From NCBI GenBank assembly GCA_033439685.1, contig JAUEDM010000007.1:3524501-3588500 (forward strand): DNA of 64,000 nucleotides, read 5' to 3'. The position numbers and the translations under genes are program-made. The notes under the pieces were generated by a model that did not search any database, was not told the DNA's origin, and saw nothing but the letters and a program-made list of their open reading frames with translations. Origin of the DNA: Apodospora peruviana (Eukaryota > Ascomycota > Sordariomycetes > Sordariales > Lasiosphaeriaceae). Each line of letters opens with the position of its first letter. Position 1 is the first letter of the stretch. This document shows positions 11,650 to 21,216 of the stretch, piece after piece.

Positions 11650-12081
11650 TCAGCATTTTGTAATGGCCGGCAGCATGTACTTACAGGCCTCGCAACCTCT
11701 CGTCACGTAATTATTGGACACCCAGCACTTTTTTGAGGTCTCCAGGTAGTACCATACCCTGTGCAGACGTTGAGGGCATGTTGTTTTAGTAGTTCACGTA
11801 ATACATGGGAAGTCGTATGAAACGGACCTGGTATCTTCCACCTTCTGACCGTTCAGAATCTTGCACTCTGGGTTAAACCAGGCATTTAGACCCAGAGTCG
11901 ATACCACCTTGTCATCTTCACTCGGGCCGGCGTGACATTTGACCCTGCCGGTGGTGATGGCGGTGTAGCATGGGCTTCGAGGGAGAAGGGCGACGCCCTC
12001 TTGGGGAGATGAAGGTGTGATAGTAGCGCTTTGGACAAGGCAAGCGAGGCCAGCGAGAACGATAATGGAAGTGTATCTCAT
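11650..12081 (-). CDS. Small secreted SH3b-like Cys-rich protein
   Basis: Two exons (12081..11828 and 11758..11650) give 120 aa. The signal peptide is MRYTSIIVLAGLACLVQSA. The mature part has the layout of a bacterial-SH3-type domain as found in fungal secreted proteins: TGRVKCHAGPSEDDKVVSTLG, then after the intron VWYYLETSKKCWVSNNYV. The unspliced frame stops at 11794, but splicing restores the WY...CWVSNNYV half of the fold, which supports the intron. Its donor GTCCGT is weak and the acceptor GCACAG is good. A second strong donor-like GTAAGT follows the last Cys cluster, so the exact C-terminus is uncertain. Mature Cys are paired in number or nearly so, suggesting disulphides. Role unknown; an effector or wall-binding function is only a possibility. 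Confidence 0.68.
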
Positions 12082-12494
12082 GGTGAGTTTTATATCTCGG
12101 TTGCAAGTGGTGTATGGTAACTGACTGGAATTATGATAGTTAACATGTAGAGACTCTGGAACAGCAGAATATTAACTGAAGAAACGTGGTCAACTTATAA
12201 GTCCTCCCATCGGGAAAATGCTTCCAGTCAACCGGGCACCTCGGTGAAGCGTAAGCAGTCAATATCAGCTCCTTTCCTTGGCGTTGCACCAACGTGGCAG
12301 GACAATACAACCAGCAGCGCGGATTGGCCGAAGCGAGCTTCAGGTACAACCTTTCAGGATAATCAGATGTGAGGCTAAGAGATGGAGGAATGCCCTGTGG
12401 TTGCATTCACCAACATGTTTGTCCGTCTTATTCCAAGTGAACTTCTGCACCTCAAAACTGGGTTAACTGCACCAGTACAATATGAAGAGAATTT
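12082..12494. other. Intergenic region
   Basis: Promoter side of the SH3b-like gene. No gene seen; short open frames look random. Confidence 0.4.
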
Positions 12495-12858
12495 GTGATA
12501 TACCTGGCCAATCTTCTCCTTTCCTTGCACGGGTGCAACACTGCCATTCCACTCGACAGAGTTCAGATAAAAGATGGAAAAGTCATCAGGCCACCGTTGG
12601 GGATAGACCGTGGGTATGGGATACAGTCAGTACTCAGTAGAGTCTTGACTAGAACACCGGCAGTTTTGATGTTATTGAACACAAATGTCGCCTCGGACAT
12701 CGAGGTCTCGGGCCAGGATCTCCGGATATGTGGGCGATGATACCTATCTTAACTATACGTGGACCACCCTTCCGGCGGAGGTGTATTTGACATTGTGGTC
12801 GATGGAGGTGTTGATTAGTAGCGAGTCGTCGGCTATAAGGTCTGGTTGGTACCGGTAA
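12495..12858 (+). pseudogene. DUF3433-family gene relic
   Basis: The clear part is 12724..12858, which translates to a segment containing GYVGDDTYLNYTWTTLPA. This parallels DVGEDTYIHYTWTTIPA in the second DUF3433 domain of the intact protein at 14023-17916. The frame ends at a TAA at 12856-12858. Immediately upstream, the membrane-like sequence continues in a different frame (AVLMLLNTNVASDIEV, ending at a stop near 12738), so at least one frameshift separates the pieces. No full domain or start remains. I read it as the degraded remnant of a paralog lying about 1.2 kb upstream of the intact copy and in the same orientation. The alignment is by eye. Confidence 0.55.
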
Positions 12859-14022
12859 GCGATAGCAGAGTATGGGCGACCAGGCTTCGACCAGAGTCGT
12901 CGATGAGGCCGACCGACGGCATCAACGCGACGCGCGAGGTGCTGGTGTTTAGGACGGACTTGGAGAGTGGTGAAGATATCGTTTCGTGGGAGGCTGTGGT
13001 TGCGACGCCTCCGTCTGTTGCGTGGCGGCACACGGGCTCGGGCGGCGATGAATGATGGTTGCTGTATGAGTATTTGACGGTGGCTGTATCCAATTCTTTT
13101 CTGATTTGCATAGCCTATTCGTATTTGGAGATGTACAAGACTGAAACATGTTCCCCGACTCCCAGATGCTGTCGGGTGTCACGGTGTGTCGGATGTGACC
13201 TGAGATGCTCTTTCAAGACGCCTATTGGTAGCAACATATTGCAGCCATCATGACCTGTATGCCTGTGCGCCCAACCAGGCACTAAGTATCGTGCCTTGAA
13301 TCCTACCTACCTTAGGTAGGTATCACAACGCTACCACTCCAACCTCTCAAGAGAAGAACGCCAGGCATACTCGGAGTCTCGTTCGTGAATCGTGACCTCC
13401 TTCTACTCGCTCCAGTGCAGTCGGACAAGTGGAGTACTGTGTGTATCTGCCGTCACCACTCCGAGCACGGGCCAAAACACACTCTTATCTACAAGACTTT
13501 GGAGGCGCCACAAGTTGTTCCTCGTGCATCATTCTTAAATAATGCCATTGGTTCTTTTGGTTGAGCTTCTCCTACACACCTGTCAGTATCGCTCCAGCGC
13601 TAGCTTCATCAACGCCAAACACTCGGGAGCGAGGCCGACTACCATGTACTCGGTTCCTCCACGGTCGGCTGCATCCAGTCTCCAAGGCACGCTTTCCGGT
13701 GCTCGATGTTCAGGTGGTGCAGCCAAGGTGCGACGGGATTTCGTGGCTGGTCCGGAATGCAGAGCAATGAGACACAGCAGTTAGACGTCCATTGATATCG
13801 CCAATGACCTAAGGGTTCTATATTAACTCAACTGGGCGCTCTACATAGCATAGTCGAGGCTTGGGGAACCCTCCACGCCAACTTCAATCCTCAAGCACAA
13901 CAGTTGACTCCACAACCTCTTCTACCGCAGTCCTCTCTTCTATATGAAAGACGGGCACCGCTTGAGCTCTCTGATGCGAAATCTGATCACCTTGGGCACT
14001 AATTCACAGTAACCTTGTCGGG
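12859..14022. other. Intergenic region upstream of the DUF3433 gene
   Basis: Contains a 19-nt inverted repeat at 13304-13322 and the promoter of the DUF3433 gene. The frame at 12846-13055 (+) is open but resembles nothing I recognise and may be further relic sequence. Confidence 0.45.
13304..13322. repeat. 19-nt inverted repeat (TACCTACCT-t-AGGTAGGTA)
   Basis: Two perfect 9-nt arms around a single central T. It is related to the TACCTAAGGTA palindrome at 3496-3506. A possible hairpin, or a factor site or dispersed motif; function unknown. Confidence 0.85.
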
Positions 14023-17000
14023 ATGAGCACACGCGGAGAGTCGAGGGAGTCGAACAGAGGGCCCGCTTCTGCTGCTGAACCGCCCTCCAACCAATGGCTC
14101 TCTCACCGTTACCAACCAGTGCACCGGGACCCGAATTCGGAGGTGTCTCCCTCACCGAAATCCAACATCACGACAGACACCGAAATCATCCCGGAATATG
14201 CCCTGACCGAGTCGCCCTGGCGACCTTTCTACCTCCGTCGCTCGATTCTCGCCACCTTTGGTCTTGTCTTCATCCTCATTCTGGTGTGGATAGAGGTCCT
14301 CCTCGCGCTGTCAGATAAGCATTACGGCATTGCCGATGGACGTTCAGGCCAGCACTATCTCTGGACTTTCGGCCCAACCGCCTTCCTCACCCTCGTCGCC
14401 GCCGCATGGGGTCGCGCCGAGTTCCAAAGCAAGCTGGTGGCTCCATGGGCTCGACTATTGCGTGGCCCTGCCGTCAGTTCTGACCGAATACTACTCCTCG
14501 ATTATCTATCCGATTTCCAGCCGTACTCGGTATTTCACGCGGCTCGCAACAAGGACTTTGTGGTGGCCATCACCTCTGCTGTCTCCATAATGATCAGGCT
14601 CCTGATCGTCATCTCGACCGGCCTCATCACCCTGTCGTGGACGGCCGTCACGTACGAGTCGTATCCGTTTTATGCTCAGGACCAAATCGTGAGCGACAGT
14701 TCCCGGCTCGTGGGCGCCGAGCCATCGATAGTTTGGCACATGATGATGGGCCTAGCGGAACAGAACTTGACATATCCGGAGGGAATGTCGAAAGACTACG
14801 CATTTCAGTCCGTCGCGCCGGCAGAAGGATTACCAAGTACTTCTGAGAGTAGGTATACTGTCGACGCTTTGGAAAACTCGCTCGAGTGTCACTCAGCCGA
14901 GGTGGTCCTGAGAGGCGCCGCGCCGCACGAGCTTCACTATGATGACCAGACGCTGAACATCACTGTTACTTCCCAAGACTGCCACGTGGAACTCGTCCGA
15001 CTTGCGGGGCCTATACCCGCTGGCTGGCAGGACCGCAGCTGTGATAACTGCTCGACGGCGGTGTTTGCACGCTTCGAGCCTAATGTTCGGTGTGACGATA
15101 CCACAGGCGACGATGGCAGGAGGATACTAGTCATGTTCGGCGAGCTGAGTTATACGTGGGACTACTCGCTCGGCCTCAAAGACTACACCGGCCAGAACCA
15201 TAGACGCAACTACTTTGGCGTTCTGCACAAGTCAGCTCAGTTGCTATGCGTTCCGAAACTCACCGTCGGCACCGTGGACGTGGTTCGCAACGGCAGTCAT
15301 ATCAGCAGCGTCACGCCCGCGCACACGTTTGACAAAACTCTCGACTTCGTCAACGATTGGGACATCGTGGACGCTCAATTACAGGGCATCGAAAAAGCTC
15401 TCGTTCAGACCCAAAATCCTGCATATGACGACCCGTACGTCACCCTCTGGGGCACTACAGTGGACACCGACAACCGCATGGCCGTGGCGCTTCCCTTCGG
15501 ACATGCTGGTGCTGGCCCCGTTACGGCTCTCTACGACACAGATACGTTGCAGCGTCTGGCTGTGTTTTTCTACCGCCAGTCTGCCGCCATCATTGCAAAG
15601 CGAACGCTGATGGAACCGGTCGCATCCCGAATCGAGACCAAAGGCGGCTCCGCTATTGTGTCCCGCGACCGTCTTGTAGTGCGTGCTTGGGCCGCCCAGT
15701 CGATGGCTGGAATTATAGGGGCCTGCATCATCCTTACGCTGATTGCCCTGATTATGGTTTCGACTCCCCGGGGTAGTAGTGTGTGGCTGCCTTGTAACCC
15801 GGCCGGTATTTTCGGTGTTGCCTCGCTCGTCCTCCATAGTCGTGATCTAACGACCGGTTTGCGCGGTCTTGGGGCTGCTGACGACAAAAGTCTTGAGCGT
15901 GTATTGCAGGGCAGGGTATTTGAGGCGAAGGCGGTCCATGACCGGTTTGCGGTTCTGGAGACGGCGCACAACGGTAGTAATATTGCCACTCGTCTAACCT
16001 GTCCCCAGATCAGCTCGGCGCGCGCAGAACCCGTCATCGTCCATCCCTTCACCCGATCGGCGGTATGCCTGGCCTTGGGAGGAATCGTCGTTGCTCTGGA
16101 GCTGATGCTACGCAAGTCCATACGTGAGACTGGACTCGGAGATGTGGGCGAAGATACTTATATTCACTACACTTGGACCACTATTCCGGCCGTCGTGCTT
16201 GGTTTGTTGGCTATGGTCCTTTCCGCCATGGACTTCCGGGTCAGAAGTCTCGCGCCATATATTGTCTTGGAGCGCCCTCGGGGCATCACCACATCTGTCT
16301 TTATGTCTCTCGAGTTTCTGGATATGTCGGTTCCCCGTGTCATCTACAGAGAGCTCAGACTGGCAGATATCGGGGCTCTCGCCGCGACCGTCGCGCTGCT
16401 GGTCTCGTCACTGTTCACCATCTTCTCGGCGTCACTGTTCCAAACGCTCTCCCTGTCGGCGACGGGGTCGCTGACTCTGCGGACCAAGCAATCTTTCGAG
16501 CCTCACATCTTTGATTCTTTGGGCGCAAGTGAACCATATACCTCGGGAGCAACCAAGATTGAGTCTTTGATTCTCGAAGGGAACCTCTCCTATCCCAGAT
16601 TCACCTACGAGGATCTGGCCTTTCCCGAGTTTTTGCCCGAAGACATATCGATGCCGGACCAACATTTCAACGAGTCCGCTGTTTCTATCGAAGCCGTGAT
16701 CCCTGCCGTCCGCGCAAATTTGGAATGTCGCTCTTACAACTCGTCGCACATTTACGCCAACTTCACGTTTCCTCACATGCCTGATATTGGTATTGAAGGT
16801 GAGAGCTGCGGGGGCTACAATGAAGAGTTGGTATGGTGGTCCGAGGTATACCCCAACACGACCTATATTGCAAGAGCTCGACCCGTGACACCGGCTCATC
16901 ACCAGTGCAGTGACCTAGTATTCTTTTGGGTTAAGCTAGACACCACACCCACCACCTTCCCTACCGTTTTCACTCACGCTAGGGCACTGGGGTGCAACGT

Positions 17001-17916
17001 CACCATCTCAGCCGTCGAAGTCGAGGTCGTGTTTTCCGGCCTCAATCTTGACTTCGACACCGCACAGCACCCCCGGGACGGCGCCATAATCCGCGACTCT
17101 GTCATCGAAGGAATGTTTGATCCCTACGACCTGTACGACGGGCTCATCGACGCGAGCCCCGGGATCGCGCACGACCCCGATGACTTGGACCCCTTCTTCG
17201 GCGCGCTGACCACCTCGCCATGGGCCGTACCGCGGTCGAGCTTAGGCGACTTGGCGGCCGATGACGCGGTTGAGGAGGCCATCAAGTTCCAGCTCAGGAT
17301 CATCATCGCCCAGACGCTGGCGGCCCGCCGGCTGCCAGCCAATACCACGAATACGACTCTTGCTGATCCGAAGCCCGGCGAGAATGACGCGCAGAAGGTG
17401 TATTCTGCGGTTGTGACGGAAAAGGATGCCCGACGCCGAGTCGTACAGGACGCTGTGTCGACGCGTGTTCTGCAGGGGTTGCTGGGGGTCACACTTGTGT
17501 TGGTCGTGGTCGGCTGGGTCTTTGCGCGGAAGACGGCTGTGCTGGCGGGCAGTCCGACAACGATCGCCACAAGGGTGGCTTTGGTGGCCGGCGGGAACCT
17601 ACTTGACTTGATGCCGGAAGATGCGCAGCAGTTGATGAGTCGGGGGAAGATGGCTGCTGCCCTTGGGCCGCCGGGGACGCGTTTCCGGATGGGGTGGGGG
17701 AATGTGCCGGATGTGGATGGTGAGCTGCACGGAGGAGAGAACGAGGCGGGTGTTAGTCAGTTTGGGATTTTTGGTTTCAGGGATGATGAGGAGGCAAACG
17801 GCGAGAAGCCCACTGATAGTTACAGTGAGGAGGTGGTAGATACTCTCTTGCAAAGAGGGGAACATCAGTACACGCAGGCTTCGGTTGGCAATGAGGACGC
17901 TATCTCGGCGCGGTGA
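14023..17916 (+). CDS. Large DUF3433 membrane protein (1297 aa)
   Basis: Intronless gene for a fungal-specific integral membrane protein with two DUF3433 domains. The N-terminal 70 residues are Ser/Pro-rich and hydrophilic. Domain 1 starts near WRPFYLRRSILATFG (about residue 66), with helices FGLVFILILVWIEVLLAL and TFGPTAFLTLVAAAWG. A long glycosylatable ectodomain-like region with many Cys and NXS/T sites follows. A helix (AGIIGACIILTLIALIMVS, about 565) precedes domain 2, which starts near VHPFTRSAVCLALGG (about 673) and contains HYTWTTIPAVVLGLLAMVLSAMDF. A second large ectodomain follows, then a last helix (VLQGLLGVTLVLVVVGWVFA) and an acidic tail. The duplicated architecture is normal for the family, whose function is unknown. 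A degraded relative lies upstream at 12.5-12.9 kb. Confidence 0.9.
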   Translation: MSTRGESRESNRGPASAAEPPSNQWLSHRYQPVHRDPNSEVSPSPKSNITTDTEIIPEYALTESPWRPFYLRRSILATFGLVFILILVWIEVLLALSDKHYGIADGRSGQHYLWTFGPTAFLTLVAAAWGRAEFQSKLVAPWARLLRGPAVSSDRILLLDYLSDFQPYSVFHAARNKDFVVAITSAVSIMIRLLIVISTGLITLSWTAVTYESYPFYAQDQIVSDSSRLVGAEPSIVWHMMMGLAEQNLTYPEGMSKDYAFQSVAPAEGLPSTSESRYTVDALENSLECHSAEVVLRGAAPHELHYDDQTLNITVTSQDCHVELVRLAGPIPAGWQDRSCDNCSTAVFARFEPNVRCDDTTGDDGRRILVMFGELSYTWDYSLGLKDYTGQNHRRNYFGVLHKSAQLLCVPKLTVGTVDVVRNGSHISSVTPAHTFDKTLDFVNDWDIVDAQLQGIEKALVQTQNPAYDDPYVTLWGTTVDTDNRMAVALPFGHAGAGPVTALYDTDTLQRLAVFFYRQSAAIIAKRTLMEPVASRIETKGGSAIVSRDRLVVRAWAAQSMAGIIGACIILTLIALIMVSTPRGSSVWLPCNPAGIFGVASLVLHSRDLTTGLRGLGAADDKSLERVLQGRVFEAKAVHDRFAVLETAHNGSNIATRLTCPQISSARAEPVIVHPFTRSAVCLALGGIVVALELMLRKSIRETGLGDVGEDTYIHYTWTTIPAVVLGLLAMVLSAMDFRVRSLAPYIVLERPRGITTSVFMSLEFLDMSVPRVIYRELRLADIGALAATVALLVSSLFTIFSASLFQTLSLSATGSLTLRTKQSFEPHIFDSLGASEPYTSGATKIESLILEGNLSYPRFTYEDLAFPEFLPEDISMPDQHFNESAVSIEAVIPAVRANLECRSYNSSHIYANFTFPHMPDIGIEGESCGGYNEELVWWSEVYPNTTYIARARPVTPAHHQCSDLVFFWVKLDTTPTTFPTVFTHARALGCNVTISAVEVEVVFSGLNLDFDTAQHPRDGAIIRDSVIEGMFDPYDLYDGLIDASPGIAHDPDDLDPFFGALTTSPWAVPRSSLGDLAADDAVEEAIKFQLRIIIAQTLAARRLPANTTNTTLADPKPGENDAQKVYSAVVTEKDARRRVVQDAVSTRVLQGLLGVTLVLVVVGWVFARKTAVLAGSPTTIATRVALVAGGNLLDLMPEDAQQLMSRGKMAAALGPPGTRFRMGWGNVPDVDGELHGGENEAGVSQFGIFGFRDDEEANGEKPTDSYSEEVVDTLLQRGEHQYTQASVGNEDAISAR

Positions 17917-18380
17917 TGTCCCGGAACGCATTATCAACTACTCATATGCGCCTTTGCCGGAATTCAAGAGCTTGGTGCGGTACAGCTGGTACGCCACTGG
18001 TGATGATGTTAGATATACGTCCGGTTACAATAAATAAGAGCAAACATAGCATACACACATCTTGGTTTAATTTAATCAAGCGCCTCGCAAGCCAAGGGCA
18101 CCAACGGTTCTGAATCCCGGCAGTGGTGTAGAACAAGAATAAAAAAAGCCGGTGTTGCGCAAGAGGGAGAGATGGAAAAGATCATCCACGGGACCTGCAT
18201 GCGACCATGCACCACAGCATCATAGACCCCGCTCGGCTTCCATTCACGACCGCTCACCGCTTTTCACATATAATCATGTGCAACTCCTCCTTCTACCTCT
18301 CCTCTTCACTTACCACCCCACCCCTTAACAACAATCAACCTCCTGCTCAACCAGGTCGTTCCAAGACAACTAAAGACAAA
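17917..18380. other. Intergenic region
   Basis: 3' flank of the DUF3433 gene and promoter of the GFA-type gene, with an AT-rich TATA-like ACATATAATC near 18266. An in-frame ATG at 18207 could extend the GFA protein, but the extension is Ser/Pro/Asn-rich and precedes the TATA-like element. Confidence 0.45.
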
Positions 18381-18809
18381 ATGTTCTCCGCAACCGCCGC
18401 ACCACCAGAGAACCCAGCCGTCATTCCCACTGTCAGCATCAGCAGCAACGAGACAAGTCTGACCGGCACATGCCACTGCGGCCGCATCGAGTTTCAGCTT
18501 CCGCACAAACCGGAGTATATCAATGAGTGCTTGTGCACAGCGTGCTACAAGTACGGGGCGCTGTGGGGGTATTTCCCGCGCAAGGACGTCGAGATCAGCG
18601 TCAAGGAGGGCGCGACACACGAGAGATATTTCCGTGAGGACAGCGATGGGCACATGTCGTTTGCGCGGTGCTCGTATTGTGGCGTTGCAACGAATTGGCA
18701 GGGCGAGGGGGAGGAACATGGGAAGCCGGAACGGAAGATGGGGGTTAATATGAGACTGTTTGAGAGGGGGGAGTGGGAGGGGGTTGAGAGACGGGTTGTT
18801 ACCAAGTAA
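18381..18809 (+). CDS. GFA/CENP-V-fold zinc-binding protein
   Basis: Single-exon protein of 142 aa in the glutathione-dependent formaldehyde-activating (GFA/CENP-V) fold family. These are small beta proteins binding structural zinc; most fungal members have no assigned substrate. Visible ligands are CHCG near residue 33, the CLCTAC cluster near 52, and the late CSYCG motif near 97 (AARCSYCG-like). The start at 18381 has a good context (aaaATGt) and sits just before the domain; an in-frame ATG at 18207 would add 58 low-complexity residues. It ends shortly after the fold (VNMRLFERGEW). It converges on the Ser-rich gene at 19272. Confidence 0.85.
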   Translation: MFSATAAPPENPAVIPTVSISSNETSLTGTCHCGRIEFQLPHKPEYINECLCTACYKYGALWGYFPRKDVEISVKEGATHERYFREDSDGHMSFARCSYCGVATNWQGEGEEHGKPERKMGVNMRLFERGEWEGVERRVVTK

Positions 18810-19271
18810 GGTAACAAGATAGGTGTGATGGATTGGGATTTGTGCCAACGGGCAGAGAGGTGGTATCGGACTAGTATGTGTGATGTTGTGAGTGTTTGGG
18901 TTGGGTTGGTGCACGCGTGGGTACAGATCCATTGCATCCAGTCTCTTCTCTTTGCGTGAGGGCTGCAAGTTGGCTACCGCTACCACTTTATGGAGTACTG
19001 TATGGGATGACCTCAATGTCTGGAGGTTCGGTTTCTGATCATAGGAATGATTACAGCTATGAGAGTGAGCGCCATGAGCAGAGTTCCATCATGGCATCAA
19101 TGTGGGTTAGGCGTGTTGTTTCCATGGGCATGTATGTCAGCGACTGGACGGACACAGCGCTGGTTGGTTGAGAACTCAAAGACACAGGAAATGGTCAAGA
19201 CAGAAATCTTTTCTTGGAAAAAAAAAAAAAAACGAGACGCGATCTAAGTACCCCTGAAATACTTAAAGTAT
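18810..19271. other. Convergent intergenic region
   Basis: Spacer between the GFA gene (+) and the short Ser-rich gene (-). Contains a 14-15 nt A run near 19219. No gene supported. Confidence 0.45.
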
Positions 19272-19691
19272 TCATGACAGTGCCCAGGCATTGCTACTCC
19301 GCCCGACATCCGTAACCTCCGTCCTCGTGATGCCCAACCGTCTATCTTCCTCCTCCTCCCTCTCCCGAATGGACTTGGTAGCCTTGACCGCCGGACTCTG
19401 GAACTTGGACATGAACTTGCTGAGCCGGGACATTTCTTTGGGTGCGGTGTCTGGCTGCGGCCTTTTTTTATTTTTCTTGTAGTAGACGTATTGCTGCCTG
19501 CCCTCCTCCCCAGCGGGAGGCGGCTCGGATGGGCCTGACTCAGACTGTTTCTTGTTGCCGTATTTAGCGGCTGCCGTGGACGATGATGAGAGCTGCGAGG
19601 AGACGGATTCTGTGCGGTTGAGGGTTTGCTGGTCTGAGCCTTTTAGGGTTGTTGCCTCGGAGGCGGCGATTGATTCGGTGCGGCGGTTCAT
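19272..19691 (-). CDS. Short hydrophilic Ser/Glu-rich hypothetical protein
   Basis: Intronless 139-aa product starting MNRRTESIAASEATT. The first 70 residues are Ser/Thr/Gln-rich and likely disordered (SSQLSSSSTAAAKYG). The middle is basic (YYKKNKKRPQ), and the C-terminal third carries a helical basic/acidic segment (LSKFMSKFQSPAVKATKSIREREEEEDRR). No signal peptide or membrane segment. Small proteins of this composition with an SKF..SPAVKATK-type segment occur in fungi, but I cannot name a family. The good ATG context and the ordered C-terminal pattern favour a real gene. Confidence 0.6.
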   Translation of the reverse strand: MNRRTESIAASEATTLKGSDQQTLNRTESVSSQLSSSSTAAAKYGNKKQSESGPSEPPPAGEEGRQQYVYYKKNKKRPQPDTAPKEMSRLSKFMSKFQSPAVKATKSIREREEEEDRRLGITRTEVTDVGRSSNAWALS

Positions 19692-21216
19692 TGCTTGAAT
19701 TTTGATCCGTTTGTTGTCGAAAAGGGGTGGGTGTAGGTTTGTTTTTGAAGTAATGCAGTCAGAGTAAGGTCTATAGAAGTCGTAAGAAGAAGATCAAGGG
19801 AGAACGAACAGTGTTGTGTTTATACCCGCTTTACGCTGGAAGCTTGGCCCCATCCGTGTGAGGTTGGTTGTTTGGTACAGATGGATGTGCACCGCCATCC
19901 TTGGCTGGCAGGCAGCCAGGCGGGTCACCTTTACCATCCAGTCAACAATGCATCATCAGTACGGCCGCTGCAAAGGGACGATTTGCCAAAAATGTCATAT
20001 CGTCTTGTGGCTTAGCGGTCCAGCGAACGGTGTCTGGTATTAGGCTAATATCAACAGTGGTCCTTTGCTAGGCTAGCATCATTTCTGTCGTCTTTCAGTG
20101 ATTTGACCTCCCGTCCTCGGACTTGGGAAGCCACAAGGAGGCGATGCCGGCTTTTCTGTTATTGACAAAAGGACCACCACCATGAAGAGATTGAGTGAAT
20201 AAGATTCTTACGTTGAGGCCAAAAGTGCTTTTGTTTGCGGGACAGGGGCAAAGCTCGATGCCATCGAGTTTCGTGTTGCCTTCAGTACTTATGTTCTGGT
20301 GATATGAGACAGACAATGGTTGGGGTATATCTTTTCCCGAATAGAGGCAGGAGGCATCCCGAGTTGCATGGGTCGGTCACGAGACCAAGGCATCGACCGC
20401 CAGTTCACTGCAAACAGAGAGCAGGCCAACCCCAAAACATCTTTCCTTTACATAGCGAAGCGTGAGTGCCGACTTGATGCGTAGAGGGATCGTGTATCTC
20501 AAGGCAGGAGTGAAGAATCCTCAGGAGGAATGAAGAGGGGGAGGGAAAAACGAGCACAAGTCAGAAGTGTTGAAACGACGGGGCATACGGAAGTATGCAT
20601 TCATTGTCATTGCCGTCTCATATCCAGTAATCTGGGACTCGAACGCGTGAGATACCCCGTCCCTCTATCATCAGTGGAGTTTAGAGATGCGCTGCCCAGG
20701 AAACTCGATCTTGGCAACAACCCCCATAGCGTTGTCTCGAACCAACTAAAGCCGACTTACATATTTCTATTTGACAGACGCAGATAGCGTCCCACGATCT
20801 CGGAATCCGGGCGCCAACCAAGTCGCCGAAAGATAAGCCTGCCACCAGTCCGGATTCGGCCGTACCAGTCAGTCGGATATCTGCCTAGTCGCCGAGGATG
20901 GGCGGGGCCGGAACATAGCTCCGGCAAGCACGGCATGCCAAGGACGCCGGCGCATTCGAAGCGGTGAGACGATGCCATCACGCAAATCAGACCCTAACCC
21001 GGGCAGGATCACGATAAGACCTTGAACTATTGACGTCGACATCCACTGCTGCAAGATAAGGAAAGATGTACTCCAGCTTGCATGGAGTCAAATCATCGAG
21101 ATCCCCACCTCTGGGGAGTCGGTATCGAGGGATTCTGTGCTATAAAGCATCGTCAGTCTTCCGGATTCCGACCATCACTTCAACCAGTTCAACACCCGTT
21201 GTTGACAGCAGTGAGA
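19692..21216. other. Intergenic region upstream of the asparaginase gene
   Basis: About 1.5 kb with only random-looking open frames. The promoter of the asparaginase gene is at the right end. A string near 20635-20650 resembles a tRNA T-loop in reverse but does not fold as a tRNA. Confidence 0.45.
21139..21147 (+). promoter_or_regulatory. TATA box of the asparaginase gene
   Basis: GCTATAAAG lies about 75 nt upstream of the asparaginase ATG, a spacing that fits a fungal TATA box. Inferred from sequence only. Confidence 0.5.

Noticed and set aside
12753..13111. Minus-strand 92-aa frames near 12.8-13.1 kb
   Set aside because: They are Arg/His-rich and overlap the DUF3433 relic, which is readable on the plus strand.
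20585..20720. tRNA-like T-loop string (GGGACTCGAAC) on the minus strand
   Set aside because: The flanking bases do not pair as a T stem or acceptor stem, and no anticodon arm can be drawn.
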